Below are positions 9,114 through 17,466 of a DNA stretch of 64,000 nt, piece by piece. The stretch comes from Streptococcus alactolyticus (GTDB lineage Bacteria; Bacillota; Bacilli; Lactobacillales; Streptococcaceae), in NCBI RefSeq assembly GCF_012277075.1, contig NZ_JAAXMT010000005.1, positions 310,001 through 374,000 of the forward strand, given 5' to 3'. The translations under genes were made by a program, and so were the position numbers. Position 1 is the stretch's first letter, and each line of letters begins with the position of its first letter. Under the pieces are notes generated by a model. The model did no database searches. It worked only from the letters and a program-made list of their open reading frames with translations, and had not been told where the DNA came from.

Positions 9114-10521
9114 GGCTCTTTGTCAACTGTAGTGGGTGACTTATAGCTAAGCACGAGAGGAGAGGAAATGCGCCTTCTCTTTTTGCATGTTTAAAGCGAT
9201 AAAGATACGTTTTTTAAAGTTGTCAAAGTTCCTAAATCCAAAGGCATTGCGCTTGATGTCTTTGATGAGTTTGTTGGTTGCCTCCAGTTTGGCGTTAGAA
9301 TGAGGAAGCTCAATAGCATTTGTGACGTGTTCCTTGTAGTGAAGGATAGTTCTTAGAGCTGTTTTAAAGGTTTGATTGAGATGTGGTAAGGCTTCTTCAA
9401 TCAAGTCAAAGAAGTAGTCAGCGTTTTTCTCTTGCAGGTGGAACAGCAGGAGCTGGTAGAGGTCATAATACCCTTTCAACTCAGGGACAAGGTGGAATAT
9501 CTTGGTCAAACATTTTTTGGTGTGAGCGTTTCTCCAAAAGTCCTTGAACGAAAGCTGTTTAGAGAGAATTTACGACTGTCTTTCAGCACGGATTTCCAGT
9601 AGTATTTGAGGGCACGATATTCAAGAGACTTCTTGTCAAACGGCTTCATGAGTTGAATACCTGTCTGATTAAGAGCACGGCTCATGTGCTGCACGATATG
9701 AAATCTATCAATAACAATCTTAGCGTTAGGAAAGAGTTTTGGAATCATTGGGATGTAACTGTCAAAGATATCAACGGTAACGATTTTCACACTGTCTCTA
9801 GCCTCTTTAGAATACCTGAAGAAACAATTGCGAATAGTTGTTTGTGTCCGATTCTCAAGGATGGTGATGATTTTCTTGGTCTCAAAATCCTGTGCAATGA
9901 AGGCAAGCTTTCCTTTTTGATACGAAAACTCATCGATGGAGAGGATTTCAGGCAGACGAGAGAAGTCCTCTTTGAAAGTGAATTCCTTGAGTTTTCGGTG
10001 TACGGTAGAGGTTGAAATCGCTAAATCCTAAGCAATGTGTGTTAAGGCTTGACGATTGACCAAGGCTTGCGCGACCTTCTGTCTGAGAGGTTCAGAGATT
10101 TGACAGTTTTTCTGTACCAAGCTGGTTTCAGAGACTGTTACCTTACGACAATTCTTGCATTGAAAACGCCGTTTCTTGAGCCTAATAAGACTGGGGAAGC
10201 CAGCCACCTCAAGAAATGGTATTTTCGATGGCTTTTGGAAGTCATATTTTATCTGTTTTCCCTGACAGTGATTACAGTTTCCAGGAGCGTAGTCCAGTGT
10301 AGCTATCATCTCAATGTGTGTCTTGTGTTTCAAAACTTTGTTCAACGTGATATTTTTGTCTTTAATTCCAATCAATTGTGTAGTATGATAGAGTTGTTCC
10401 ATATGATGCTTTCTAATGTGAGTTTGGTCGCTTTTCATTATAAGTCATATGGGACTTTTTTGATACTCAAAAAGCCCTATAATTCCACAGTGGAGTTACC
10501 CACTACAGAAATTATAGAGCC
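9114..10521 (-). mobile_element. ISL3-family insertion sequence with 8-bp target duplication
   Basis: A 1408-base element with imperfect 24-base inverted repeats (GGCTCTTTGTCAACTGTAGT at the left; the right end reads GGCTCTATAATTTCTGTAGT in reverse). It is flanked by the 8-base direct repeat ACTAAAGG at 9106-9113 and 10522-10529, typical of ISL3. It has inserted in the outer arm of a terminator hairpin between flpA and the next gene. The transposase is broken (separate entry), so it cannot move by itself. Confidence 0.93.
9147..10438 (-). pseudogene. ISL3-family transposase, broken
   Basis: The N-terminal part (from 10438) carries the zinc-finger pairs CNHCQ and CKNCRK of ISL3 transposases. 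An in-frame TAG at about 10028-10030 stands where Gln is expected (ALTHIA-stop-DLAIS). The frame continues into the DDE domain (EILSIDEFSYQKGK, IVTVDIFDSYIPM, FHIVQHMSRALNQ), and a frameshift near 9520 leads to the C-terminal part with ELPHSNAKLEATNKLIK. Two lesions make function unlikely unless one is a sequencing error. Confidence 0.9.
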
Positions 10522-10558
10522 ACTAAAGGATAGGTGTTACTTCTACCTATCCTTTAGT
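10522..10558. terminator. Bidirectional terminator split from flpA by the ISL3 element
   Basis: A perfect 14-base stem (10522-10535 with 10545-10558) and 9-base loop. Before the ISL3 insertion this hairpin lay directly after flpA and ended both flpA and the converging gene at 10559-11188. The left target-site copy preserves the first 8 bases next to flpA. Confidence 0.85.
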
Positions 10559-11188
10559 TTATTTCTTTGTTTCCTTATAAAATGGCAGTAATTCATCAAA
10601 ACTTTTTAATAGATCATCAATTAACCGTTCTAATGAGTGGTCAGTCTCAATTGGAATATCCTGTTTAACCAAGACCTTACGAACCTCACCTGATTTGACC
10701 TGTTTTAGTAAACTCTTTCGATTTTCTTCTGTTGCATCCATTTTGAAACTTATACCATTTTTTTGTACAAAATAATACATGGCTCCAAAAGGAAGAAGAT
10801 TCAAAACTTTATTTTGTTTCTCTAAACTGTTTTCAGACCTGCTTCTTTCTACAAAACTAACCTCAACGGAAATTCCAAAAATATCAGATTCCCCATAAAG
10901 ACGAATAGCCAATGCTGAATCATCCAAATCATCGGAAGGCAATCGGAAGTAACACCAAAAATGTGGACGACATAGCTGAGATTGATTCATCCATTGACTA
11001 ACACGCTCTGCTTTAAATGACTTTACCCTGTCTTCAAAAGATTTACTGATTAAACTGAATTCATCCCGGGCCTGTCGAGCTAGGTCCCTTAAATCCATCA
11101 TATACTGGCGATAATTACCAGCCTTTTCCGGCTTAATATATTTTTCTCCTCGATAGGGTAGATATTCCTTTAATTTGTCAAACGACAT
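10559..11188 (-). CDS. Conserved protein of unknown function in the FLP cluster
   Basis: A 209-residue soluble protein with no signal peptide or membrane segment. It is charged and shows RRPHFWCYF-like aromatic content (CRPHFWCYFRLP), a central stretch with YGESDIFGISVEVSFVERS, and a helical C-terminus. I do not recognise it with confidence; it loosely recalls the HI_0552-type proteins sometimes mislabelled as dehydrogenases. It starts 8 bases after the second FLP gene, so it is the last gene of the ATPase-HMA-Ric-flp operon and probably belongs to the same redox or metal response. Confidence 0.7.
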   Translation of the reverse strand: MSFDKLKEYLPYRGEKYIKPEKAGNYRQYMMDLRDLARQARDEFSLISKSFEDRVKSFKAERVSQWMNQSQLCRPHFWCYFRLPSDDLDDSALAIRLYGESDIFGISVEVSFVERSRSENSLEKQNKVLNLLPFGAMYYFVQKNGISFKMDATEENRKSLLKQVKSGEVRKVLVKQDIPIETDHSLERLIDDLLKSFDELLPFYKETKK

Positions 11189-11196
11189 TTTTTACC

Positions 11197-11850
11197 TCAT
11201 AAATCAATTAAGCCATCTCTGTTAAGAATAATTATTTTTCTACCTGAACGTTTTATCAATCTATTATCCTCAAGAAATCTAAATTTTCTAGAAAGAGTTT
11301 CAGGGGTAGTCCCTATATATCGCGCGATATCAATCATCTTCATAGGTAAACTGAACCGATAATCGTTCGCTACTTTTGACAGATCCAAGAGGTAGTTCGC
11401 TAAACGTTCCTCAACACGCTCCATAGATAAAATATGGGCCTGCTTCTCCACTTGAATCATCTTTTGCGCACTTAATTCAAATAATTTAAGAGCTATTTGT
11501 GGATTCCTAAGCATTACTTGATCAAAAGCTTGTTTACTTAATCTACAAATTTCAGTTGTTTCAAGAGTTTCAGCAAAAAGAGATTCATTTTTAATACCGA
11601 ACAACTGATTCTCACCCTCATAGCCACCTGGTTCAACGACCCGTAAAAGCTGTTCATCACCATTTGTAGACAGTTGGAATACTTTCATACTTCCGAGAGC
11701 CACGATGTCTAGATTTTCATCTCCTGGTCTAAAAACAATTTCATTTTTTTTAAATTGTTTGTGTTGTGTCAATCTATTAATTTTAATCTGTTCATCTTCT
11801 GACAGATAATTAAATAATGGTACAAGTGTCACACAAATGTGTTGAACCAT
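11197..11850 (-). CDS. Second FLP-type CRP/FNR family regulator (FlpB-like)
   Basis: A 217-residue CRP/FNR regulator paralogous to the one at 8425-9096. The sensor domain contains GGYEGENQLFGI and the C-terminal HTH reads MIDIARYIGTTPETLSRKF. Cys6 and Cys102 are the only visible Cys residues and match the pair forming the redox disulfide in lactobacillal FLP. Two FLP proteins in one cluster recall FlpA and FlpB of Lactococcus, which affect zinc uptake and oxidative stress. It lies in the operon of the P1B ATPase, 27 bases after the Ric-like gene. Confidence 0.88.
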   Translation of the reverse strand: MVQHICVTLVPLFNYLSEDEQIKINRLTQHKQFKKNEIVFRPGDENLDIVALGSMKVFQLSTNGDEQLLRVVEPGGYEGENQLFGIKNESLFAETLETTEICRLSKQAFDQVMLRNPQIALKLFELSAQKMIQVEKQAHILSMERVEERLANYLLDLSKVANDYRFSLPMKMIDIARYIGTTPETLSRKFRFLEDNRLIKRSGRKIIILNRDGLIDL

Positions 11851-11877
11851 GGATAGCCTCTTTCTAATTGATAAAAC

Positions 11878-12156
11878 CTATTCTTGAGATAATTCATCAA
11901 ATTGTTTTAATAGCTGATAAGTTTTAGTAAATGTCTCACAAGCATCATCTGGAATTGTATAATCTTTTGTAAGAGCTCTTAGTTCTGAAAATTCATTTGA
12001 TAGGTCCAAATTATTATCCCTAATTTTATGTTGAATTGTTTCATAAACTTTGCGAACATCAAAGACTTCTGGATGATTTTTCCCATGAGCTTTTGTAATA
12101 GCATTTGTATATATATCAAGCATCTCATCGTTTGCTTCAAAAAATTGTTTTAACAT
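11878..12156 (-). CDS. Small helical Ric/hemerythrin-like protein
   Basis: A 92-residue helical protein with the segment KAHGKNHPEVFDVRKVYETI, which recalls the His-rich HG-x-x-HPE turn of the di-iron FeS-repair protein Ric (ScdA/YtfE). It is much shorter than full Ric (about 220 residues) and has only two His, so a complete di-iron site cannot form within one chain. It is cotranscribed with a P1B ATPase, an HMA chaperone and a redox regulator. Assignment rests on the motif and context only. Confidence 0.6.
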   Translation of the reverse strand: MLKQFFEANDEMLDIYTNAITKAHGKNHPEVFDVRKVYETIQHKIRDNNLDLSNEFSELRALTKDYTIPDDACETFTKTYQLLKQFDELSQE

Positions 12157-12171
12157 TGTAACTTTCTCCTA

Positions 12172-12402
12172 TTATTTTTCTGATGCTTTTAGGACATCAT
12201 AGCCAATTGCTTGCACTGCCTTCACAATTTCATTAATGTTTGTCATACTAGCGTCAAAATTTACTTTTGCCTTACTGGCATTGAATAGAACTTTGACACT
12301 TTCCTTATCGACACCTGTTACACTTTTAATGGCTCCCTCAATTTTTTGCATACATGTTGGACAAGCCAGTGTTTCAAGCTGTAGTATCGCTTTTTTCATC
12401 AT
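12172..12402 (-). CDS. HMA-domain metal-binding protein (copper-chaperone-like)
   Basis: A 76-residue single heavy-metal-associated domain (about residues 4-70) with the metal-binding motif CPTCMQKI; CxxC proteins of this type carry Cu(I) or other soft metals to P1B ATPases. The ATPase upstream lacks its own N-terminal HMA domain, so this free domain is probably its partner. It has its own FNR-like promoter at 12431-12472 and is 15 bases upstream of the Ric-like gene. Confidence 0.88.
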   Translation of the reverse strand: MMKKAILQLETLACPTCMQKIEGAIKSVTGVDKESVKVLFNASKAKVNFDASMTNINEIVKAVQAIGYDVLKASEK

Positions 12403-12430
12403 CTTTACTTCCTTTCCTTATTATATCTTT

Positions 12431-12472
12431 AGTATAGTACGATATTTAGAATAAAAAATTGATTTCTATCAA
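12431..12472 (-). promoter_or_regulatory. FLP/FNR-dependent promoter of the HMA-Ric-flp genes
   Basis: An exact FNR consensus TTGAT-TTCT-ATCAA at 12459-12472. A TATACT -10 element lies at 12436-12431 on the minus strand. The predicted start point (about 12424) is 41.5 bases from the palindrome centre, the standard class II activator position. Identical geometry is found at 14355-14396. Confidence 0.7.
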
Positions 12473-12478
12473 GAATCT

Positions 12479-14329
12479 CTATTTTCTTTTATATTTTAAA
12501 AGCCTCATAGCATTCAAAATAACTACGAGAATGCTACCTTCATGAACAAACATGCCAATTGCCATATTCATCCACGAACTTGAGAGAACACTGATAAGAA
12601 GAACTACTACGACTAGCAATGCAATGAAGATATTTTCAATCATATTACGTCGTGTGGCTTTAGCTAATCCAATCGCATGAGGGATTCTGTGAAAATCCGA
12701 ATTCATCAAAACAACATTTGAAGTTTCAATGGCAACATCTGTACCGTTTCCCATGGCAATTCCAATATCTGCTAAGACCAATGATGGGCTATCATTAATA
12801 CCATCTCCGACAAATGCTACTATTTCTCCACTTGCCTGACGTTTTCTCACAAATTCTGCCTTGTCTTCTGGTAGTAGATGACCATAAGCCTCGGTTAAGC
12901 CTAACTGATTAGTAACTAAATCAACTGTGCCTTGATTATCTCCAGATAATAGAATGAGATTTTTTACTCCCATATTCTTAAGCGTCTCTAAATCCTCCTT
13001 GACTCCTTGTCTAATCTGGTCGCGAATCCCTACAACAATAGCTATTTGTCCATCAATAGCAGTTAGGACAATTGAATTCCCTTCTGCTTCCATCCCTGCT
13101 ATGTCGCTCTTCATCCGGTTAGTGAAAGGAATATTATATTGATTCATCAAATAAGAGTTCCCAACGAGGACTTGGTGATTTTGAATACGAGCAACAACTC
13201 CCCCACCTTGAACGACCTCTGTTGAGTCAATAACCTCTACTACAGAACCTGAGTAATGGTTCATAATTGCTTTCGCGAGCGGATGATCTGATTCTCTCTC
13301 AACACTAGCCAGTAAGCTCTCAGCAAGACTCCTATCACTGCTATAATAGATTGTCTGTGCAACCTGAGGGTTACCATAAGTTAATGTTCCTGTTTTATCA
13401 AATAACATTGTATCAACTTTACTAAAGTTTGTAATGACATCACTACCCTTAAATAAAATACCATGTCGTGCGCCATTCCCAATCCCTGACACATTTGAAA
13501 CTGGTACGCCAATAACCAGTGCACCAGGACATCCAAGAACCAAAATAGTAACGGCTAACTCAATATTGCGGCTAATAAGCCAAACAATAATCGCTAACAC
13601 TAAAACTGAAGGAGTATAGTATTTTGAAAATTGGTCAATAAATCTCTCAGCTTTTGACTTGCTGTCCTGTGCTTCTTCTACTAATTCAATAATTTTCCCA
13701 AAAGTTGTATCTTCCCCAATCTTCTCAGTACGTATTTGTATAGTGCCATTTTCGAGAATGGTACCAGCAAAAACTTTATCTCTTAAACCTTTAGAGACTG
13801 GAATAGATTCGCCCGTAATACTTGCTTCATTTGCAGTACCAGAGCCAAATATCACTTCACCGTCAACTGGGATCTTTCCACCAGTTTTTACTAAAAGAAT
13901 ATCTTCTTCATTAACCTCTTCAACTGATACCTCTTCAAAGTCACCATTATGTAGTTTACGAAAAGTAGTCTCTGGTACCATCTCCACGAGATTCTTAATC
14001 GCAGAACGTGTCTTGGCTAATGTTCTTTGTTCTAAGTATGCACCAAATAAGAAGAGAAAAGCTACAATAGCTGATTCTTCAAACTCTTTAATAACGAATG
14101 CCCCTAAAATAGCAAGAGTTACTAAGAGATCTATGCTAATTACCTTAACTCTAAGAGCTTGATAGGCTTGAATAAAAATTGGTAAACCGCCAACTAATGA
14201 AGCTACAAACAGTAGATAAGCTGAGCCCTGCTCACTACTAAAAATCCATTTGGATGAAAAAGCAAGTATAATAAGAACACCAGTTATTGCTGTCAACCAA
14301 TTCCGATAACGTGATAACCATTTTTGCAT
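12479..14329 (-). CDS. P1B-type heavy-metal ATPase with CPG motif
   Basis: A 616-residue metal-translocating P-type ATPase without an N-terminal HMA domain. Visible motifs are TGES in the actuator domain, DKTGT with the phosphorylated Asp, HPLA in the nucleotide domain and GDGINDSP at the hinge. The transmembrane metal motif reads LGCPGALVIG, so the usual CPC (or SPC) is CPG and one of the two expected metal-ligand Cys is absent. Substrate cannot be predicted; the adjacent CxxC HMA protein hints at a soft metal, while FLP regulation in lactococci hints at zinc. Upstream is an FNR-type promoter. Confidence 0.9.
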   Translation of the reverse strand: MQKWLSRYRNWLTAITGVLIILAFSSKWIFSSEQGSAYLLFVASLVGGLPIFIQAYQALRVKVISIDLLVTLAILGAFVIKEFEESAIVAFLFLFGAYLEQRTLAKTRSAIKNLVEMVPETTFRKLHNGDFEEVSVEEVNEEDILLVKTGGKIPVDGEVIFGSGTANEASITGESIPVSKGLRDKVFAGTILENGTIQIRTEKIGEDTTFGKIIELVEEAQDSKSKAERFIDQFSKYYTPSVLVLAIIVWLISRNIELAVTILVLGCPGALVIGVPVSNVSGIGNGARHGILFKGSDVITNFSKVDTMLFDKTGTLTYGNPQVAQTIYYSSDRSLAESLLASVERESDHPLAKAIMNHYSGSVVEVIDSTEVVQGGGVVARIQNHQVLVGNSYLMNQYNIPFTNRMKSDIAGMEAEGNSIVLTAIDGQIAIVVGIRDQIRQGVKEDLETLKNMGVKNLILLSGDNQGTVDLVTNQLGLTEAYGHLLPEDKAEFVRKRQASGEIVAFVGDGINDSPSLVLADIGIAMGNGTDVAIETSNVVLMNSDFHRIPHAIGLAKATRRNMIENIFIALLVVVVLLISVLSSSWMNMAIGMFVHEGSILVVILNAMRLLKYKRK

Positions 14330-14354
14330 GATTTCTACCTCCTTTATTATATCC

Positions 14355-14396
14355 AGTATAACCGAGCATAAAAATATAATAATTGATTTATATCAA
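14355..14396 (-). promoter_or_regulatory. FLP/FNR-dependent promoter of the P1B ATPase
   Basis: FNR consensus TTGAT-TTAT-ATCAA at 14383-14396, a TATACT -10 element at 14360-14355 (minus strand) and a predicted start near 14348, so the palindrome centre is again at -41.5. The ATPase ribosome-binding site AAAGGAGG follows. Confidence 0.7.
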
Positions 14397-14565
14397 GTTT
14401 TAAAAATACTAGAATGTCTAGATTGTTTCAAATACATCTAACTATCTTCAATTGATTTAATGATATTAATCATAGAATTATATTTTTATAATTCTATTCA
14501 GTTACGATAGTGTCAGTTCTAAAAATTTTGACTATAAAAAAAATCTTCTGTATATTTCCGAATCT

Positions 14566-15077
14566 TTATTTAAGAATTGCTTTAACACGTTCCTGCAAAA
14601 CAGGAATAACCTGATCTAGAAACCAAGGATTTTTGGACTGCCAAATATTATTACGTGGCGAAGGGGGTGCACAAGGGGGGAAAATTCAGGTAGATATCTA
14701 TCGAAATTTTTTACAGTATTGGTTAATTTTTCCGTCGATCTTTGTTTTAAGTAATATCATTGAACATAGGCACCAATCAAAAGTATTAATTGTTTATTTG
14801 GCATGAGATATAATGTTTTCTTATGCCATTTTTCTGCAAATCCTTTTCTTGGAGGTAAGTCCCCCGTTTTACCTTTTCCAGGAAAATAATAATCCATTGG
14901 GACCACTGCGAAATATCCAGAATCATAAAAACATTCTCTATCAATACCTAACCATTCACGAAGGTTATCGTCGCTTAAATCATTGAAAAATATACCTAAC
15001 TCTTGAGCATGAATCCCCGGTGCTTGTGCTATGATTGTAATTTTAGCAGTATTTTTCAACCCTTGCCAAGGATGCAT
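14566..15077 (-). pseudogene. Uracil-DNA glycosylase family protein, broken
   Basis: Resembles the roughly 195-residue streptococcal uracil-DNA glycosylase family protein. The N-terminal part is readable (QAPGIHAQELGIFFND, GYFAVVPMDYYFPGKGKTGD, LPPRKGFAEKWH). An in-frame TGA follows GAYVQ near 14757, the frame goes on to FSPLVHP, and a C-run frameshift near 14670 leads to NPWFLDQVIPVLQERV and a stop at 14566. The normal start is also missing: the reading frame begins abruptly at MHPWQGL, where an ordinary protein would have 25-30 more residues. At least three lesions make it a true pseudogene. Confidence 0.85.
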
Positions 15078-15196
15078 TAGCTTCTGAAAAATTCGCCTTT
15101 GTCACTAGGGCTGGTATTTACAAAGACAAATCAGACGATGAGTGTTTTGCCCTTCTTGTAGAACGTTGCGAACACCAAATGATAACAAGAGTTTAA
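15071..15196 (+). other. Possible C-terminal remnant of an unrecognised gene
   Basis: An open plus-strand segment ending at a TAA directly before a strong terminator, reading FAFVTRAGIYKDKSDDE near its middle and ending QMITRV. It has no start and overlaps the broken end of the glycosylase pseudogene. It may be the tail of a gene deleted when the glycosylase lost its start. I do not recognise it; it could also be a chance reading frame. Confidence 0.3.
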
Positions 15197-15223
15197 AAAA
15201 GAGAGTGCTAAACTCTCTTTTTT
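15195..15223. terminator. Bidirectional rho-independent terminator
   Basis: A 12-base stem (AAAAAAGAGAGT with its complement) around a 5-base loop, with T runs in both directions. It directly follows the ABC-F gene on the minus strand. Confidence 0.9.
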
Positions 15224-15225
15224 GC

Positions 15226-16764
15226 TTACATGAGTTCGTTGAAATCCCAAACTTCTGTCCAACCTTCATAAAAATCAGGCTCGTGACACACCATCAAAAT
15301 GCTGCCTTTATAGGCTTGTAAGGCGCGTTTGAGTTCGTCCTTGGCATCAACATCTAAGTGGTTAGTTGGCTCGTCCAGAACAAGCACATTATTTTCACGG
15401 TTCATCAAGAGACAAAAACGCACTTTGGCTTGCTCCCCACCTGACAAAACTTGGATTTGGCTTTCAATGTGTTTTGACGTTAATCCACAGCGAGCAAGGG
15501 CTGCACGCACTTCAGCTTGGTTGAGCGCTGGAAAAGCTTCCCACACGGCTTCAAGTGGGGTTTGGCGATTGCCTGAGGCGACTTCTTGCTCGAAATAGCC
15601 TAATTCGATGTAATCCCCACGTTCCACACTGCCTGAAAGCGGCGGAATAATACCCAAGAGGCTCTTAAGTAGGGTGGTTTTTCCGATACCGTTTGCTCCG
15701 ATGATAGCCACTTTTTGATTGCGTTCAAAAGTCAAATTGAGCGGCTTAGTCAAAGGACGGTCGTAACCAATCTCTAAACCATGCGTTTGGAAAATGAAAC
15801 GGCTTGGCGTCCGTGATTCTTTGAATTCAAAAGATGGTTTTGGCTTTTCAGCCTGCAATTCGATGCGCTCCATTTTGTCCAATTTTTTCTGACGGGACAT
15901 GGCCATGTTTCGAGTGGCCACACGCGCTTTGTTGCGGTTGACAAAATCTTGCAAATCAGCAATTTCCTTTTGTTGGCGCTCATAAGCTGCTTCCAACTGA
16001 GCTTTTTTCATGGCATAAACCGCTTGGAAATTGTCATAATCACCCGTGTAACGTACCAAATCATGATTTTCCACATGGTAAACGATATTAATCACGTCAT
16101 TTAAAAATGGAATATCGTGTGAAATCAAGACAAAGGCATTTTCATAATTTTGCAAGTAACGTTTCAACCACTCGATATGCTCGGCATCAAGGTAGTTGGT
16201 CGGCTCGTCCAAAAGTAAAATATCAGGTTTTTCAAGCAAAAGTTTAGCCAAGAGGACCTTGGTCCGTTGACCACCTGAGAGTTCTGTCACGTCTGACTCC
16301 ATGCCAAAATCCATAACACCAAGGGCACGCGCCACCTCGTCAATTTTCGCGTCTAAGGTGTAAAAATCACGGGATTCTAGGCGGTCTTGCAATTCTCCAA
16401 CTTCTTCCATGAGGGCATCCACATCTGCTCCCTCGTCTGCCATAGACAGGTAAATGGCATTGATGCGTTCTTCGGTTTTAAACAGTTCATCAAAAGCTGT
16501 TCGCAACACGTCACGCACTATCATACCTGCTTCAAGAACCGTGTGTTGGTCCAAATAACCAGCTGTCACGTATTTTGACCATTCGACCTTGCCTTCATCA
16601 GGTTGCAAGTGCCCAGTGACGATGCTCATAAAGGTAGATTTCCCCTCACCATTGGCACCAACCAGTCCAATATGCTCTCCTTTCAACAGACGAAAAGACA
16701 CGTCCTCAAAAATGGTACGCTCGCCAAAACCATGGCTTAAATGTTTAACTTCTAAAATACTCAT
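15226..16764 (-). CDS. ABC-F family ATPase
   Basis: A 512-residue cytosolic protein with two ABC ATPase domains and no membrane segments, the ABC-F layout. Domain 1 has Walker A GANGEGKST, signature LSGGQRTK and Walker B LLLDEPTNYLD. Domain 2 has GANGIGKTT, LSGGEQAK and LVLDEPTNHLD. A charged linker of about 80 residues (KKAQLEAAYERQQKEIADLQ region) lies between them, as in ribosome-associated translation factors of the YkpA/EttA type. The sequence is not one of the well-known antibiotic-resistance ABC-Fs by eye. It is transcribed alone. Confidence 0.93.
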   Translation of the reverse strand: MSILEVKHLSHGFGERTIFEDVSFRLLKGEHIGLVGANGEGKSTFMSIVTGHLQPDEGKVEWSKYVTAGYLDQHTVLEAGMIVRDVLRTAFDELFKTEERINAIYLSMADEGADVDALMEEVGELQDRLESRDFYTLDAKIDEVARALGVMDFGMESDVTELSGGQRTKVLLAKLLLEKPDILLLDEPTNYLDAEHIEWLKRYLQNYENAFVLISHDIPFLNDVINIVYHVENHDLVRYTGDYDNFQAVYAMKKAQLEAAYERQQKEIADLQDFVNRNKARVATRNMAMSRQKKLDKMERIELQAEKPKPSFEFKESRTPSRFIFQTHGLEIGYDRPLTKPLNLTFERNQKVAIIGANGIGKTTLLKSLLGIIPPLSGSVERGDYIELGYFEQEVASGNRQTPLEAVWEAFPALNQAEVRAALARCGLTSKHIESQIQVLSGGEQAKVRFCLLMNRENNVLVLDEPTNHLDVDAKDELKRALQAYKGSILMVCHEPDFYEGWTEVWDFNELM

Positions 16765-16881
16765 TACTCGTAAACTTTCATTATTTTTTCATTTGACATG
16801 GGTTTCGTCAAACGAATCTTTTCAATTATAGCATGACTTTAAATCTGAAATCAATGACTTCTTCTTAAAACCGCATAGGAA

Positions 16882-16902
16882 AAGCCCTCGTTTCGAGGGC
16901 TT
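16882..16902 (-). terminator. Terminator after the ECF S-component gene
   Basis: A 9-base stem (AAGCCCTCG and complement) with a 3-base loop, 7 bases after the stop codon of the vitamin transporter gene. The T run is short (TTTT on the minus strand). Confidence 0.75.
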
Positions 16903-16908
16903 ATGTTA

Positions 16909-17466
16909 TTAATTTGAAACTGTACGAGTTTGCGTGTGTTGGCGAGCAAAGACTTGTTTTAGCAAAGGATAGAGAATCGGAACAGCGATGATGGTAACCA
17001 AAGCCGAACCAATAGTGCCACCGATTTTAACCACGGCTGTCAAGAAAGCAACTTGGAGATTGAGTCCGCCAACCAGACTGTTGATGAGGGTGTATTTGAT
17101 GAGGTTGCTGATGATTTTAGTCAAAGCAGCTACGACACCAACGACAATCACATTGCGCGTGGTGTCTTTGGATTGCATTAGTCCTTCAAAAACCAAGTGA
17201 AGAACGGCACAGACAATCAAAGATTCTAAAATGGTAATCCAGACTTCTGCAGCGTAGCCATTGAGAACATCAAACAAGCCAAGCCCAACGGCAGCTACCA
17301 AGGCGCCTAAGCGTGACCCATAAAGCAAAACGGCGACAACGACTAAGGCATTTCCAAAATGAACGAATTGGGCACCCATAGGGATACGCAAACATTGAAC
17401 GCTGACAAAGATTAAGGCAGCATAAAGACTGAGTTCGACAAGTTGACGTGTGGTGAGATGTTTCAT
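16909..17466 (-). CDS. ECF transporter S component, predicted vitamin B6 uptake
   Basis: A 185-residue integral membrane protein with about five or six hydrophobic segments, typical of the substrate-binding S subunit of energy-coupling-factor transporters; the shared ATPase and T subunits are encoded elsewhere. Its start overlaps the stop of the pyridoxine kinase gene by 4 bases (ATGA), and a MocR/PdxR-type regulator is divergent upstream. This context points to pyridoxine or a related vitamer as substrate (PdxU-like). Substrate is inferred from neighbours only. Confidence 0.85.
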   Translation of the reverse strand: MKHLTTRQLVELSLYAALIFVSVQCLRIPMGAQFVHFGNALVVVAVLLYGSRLGALVAAVGLGLFDVLNGYAAEVWITILESLIVCAVLHLVFEGLMQSKDTTRNVIVVGVVAALTKIISNLIKYTLINSLVGGLNLQVAFLTAVVKIGGTIGSALVTIIAVPILYPLLKQVFARQHTQTRTVSN

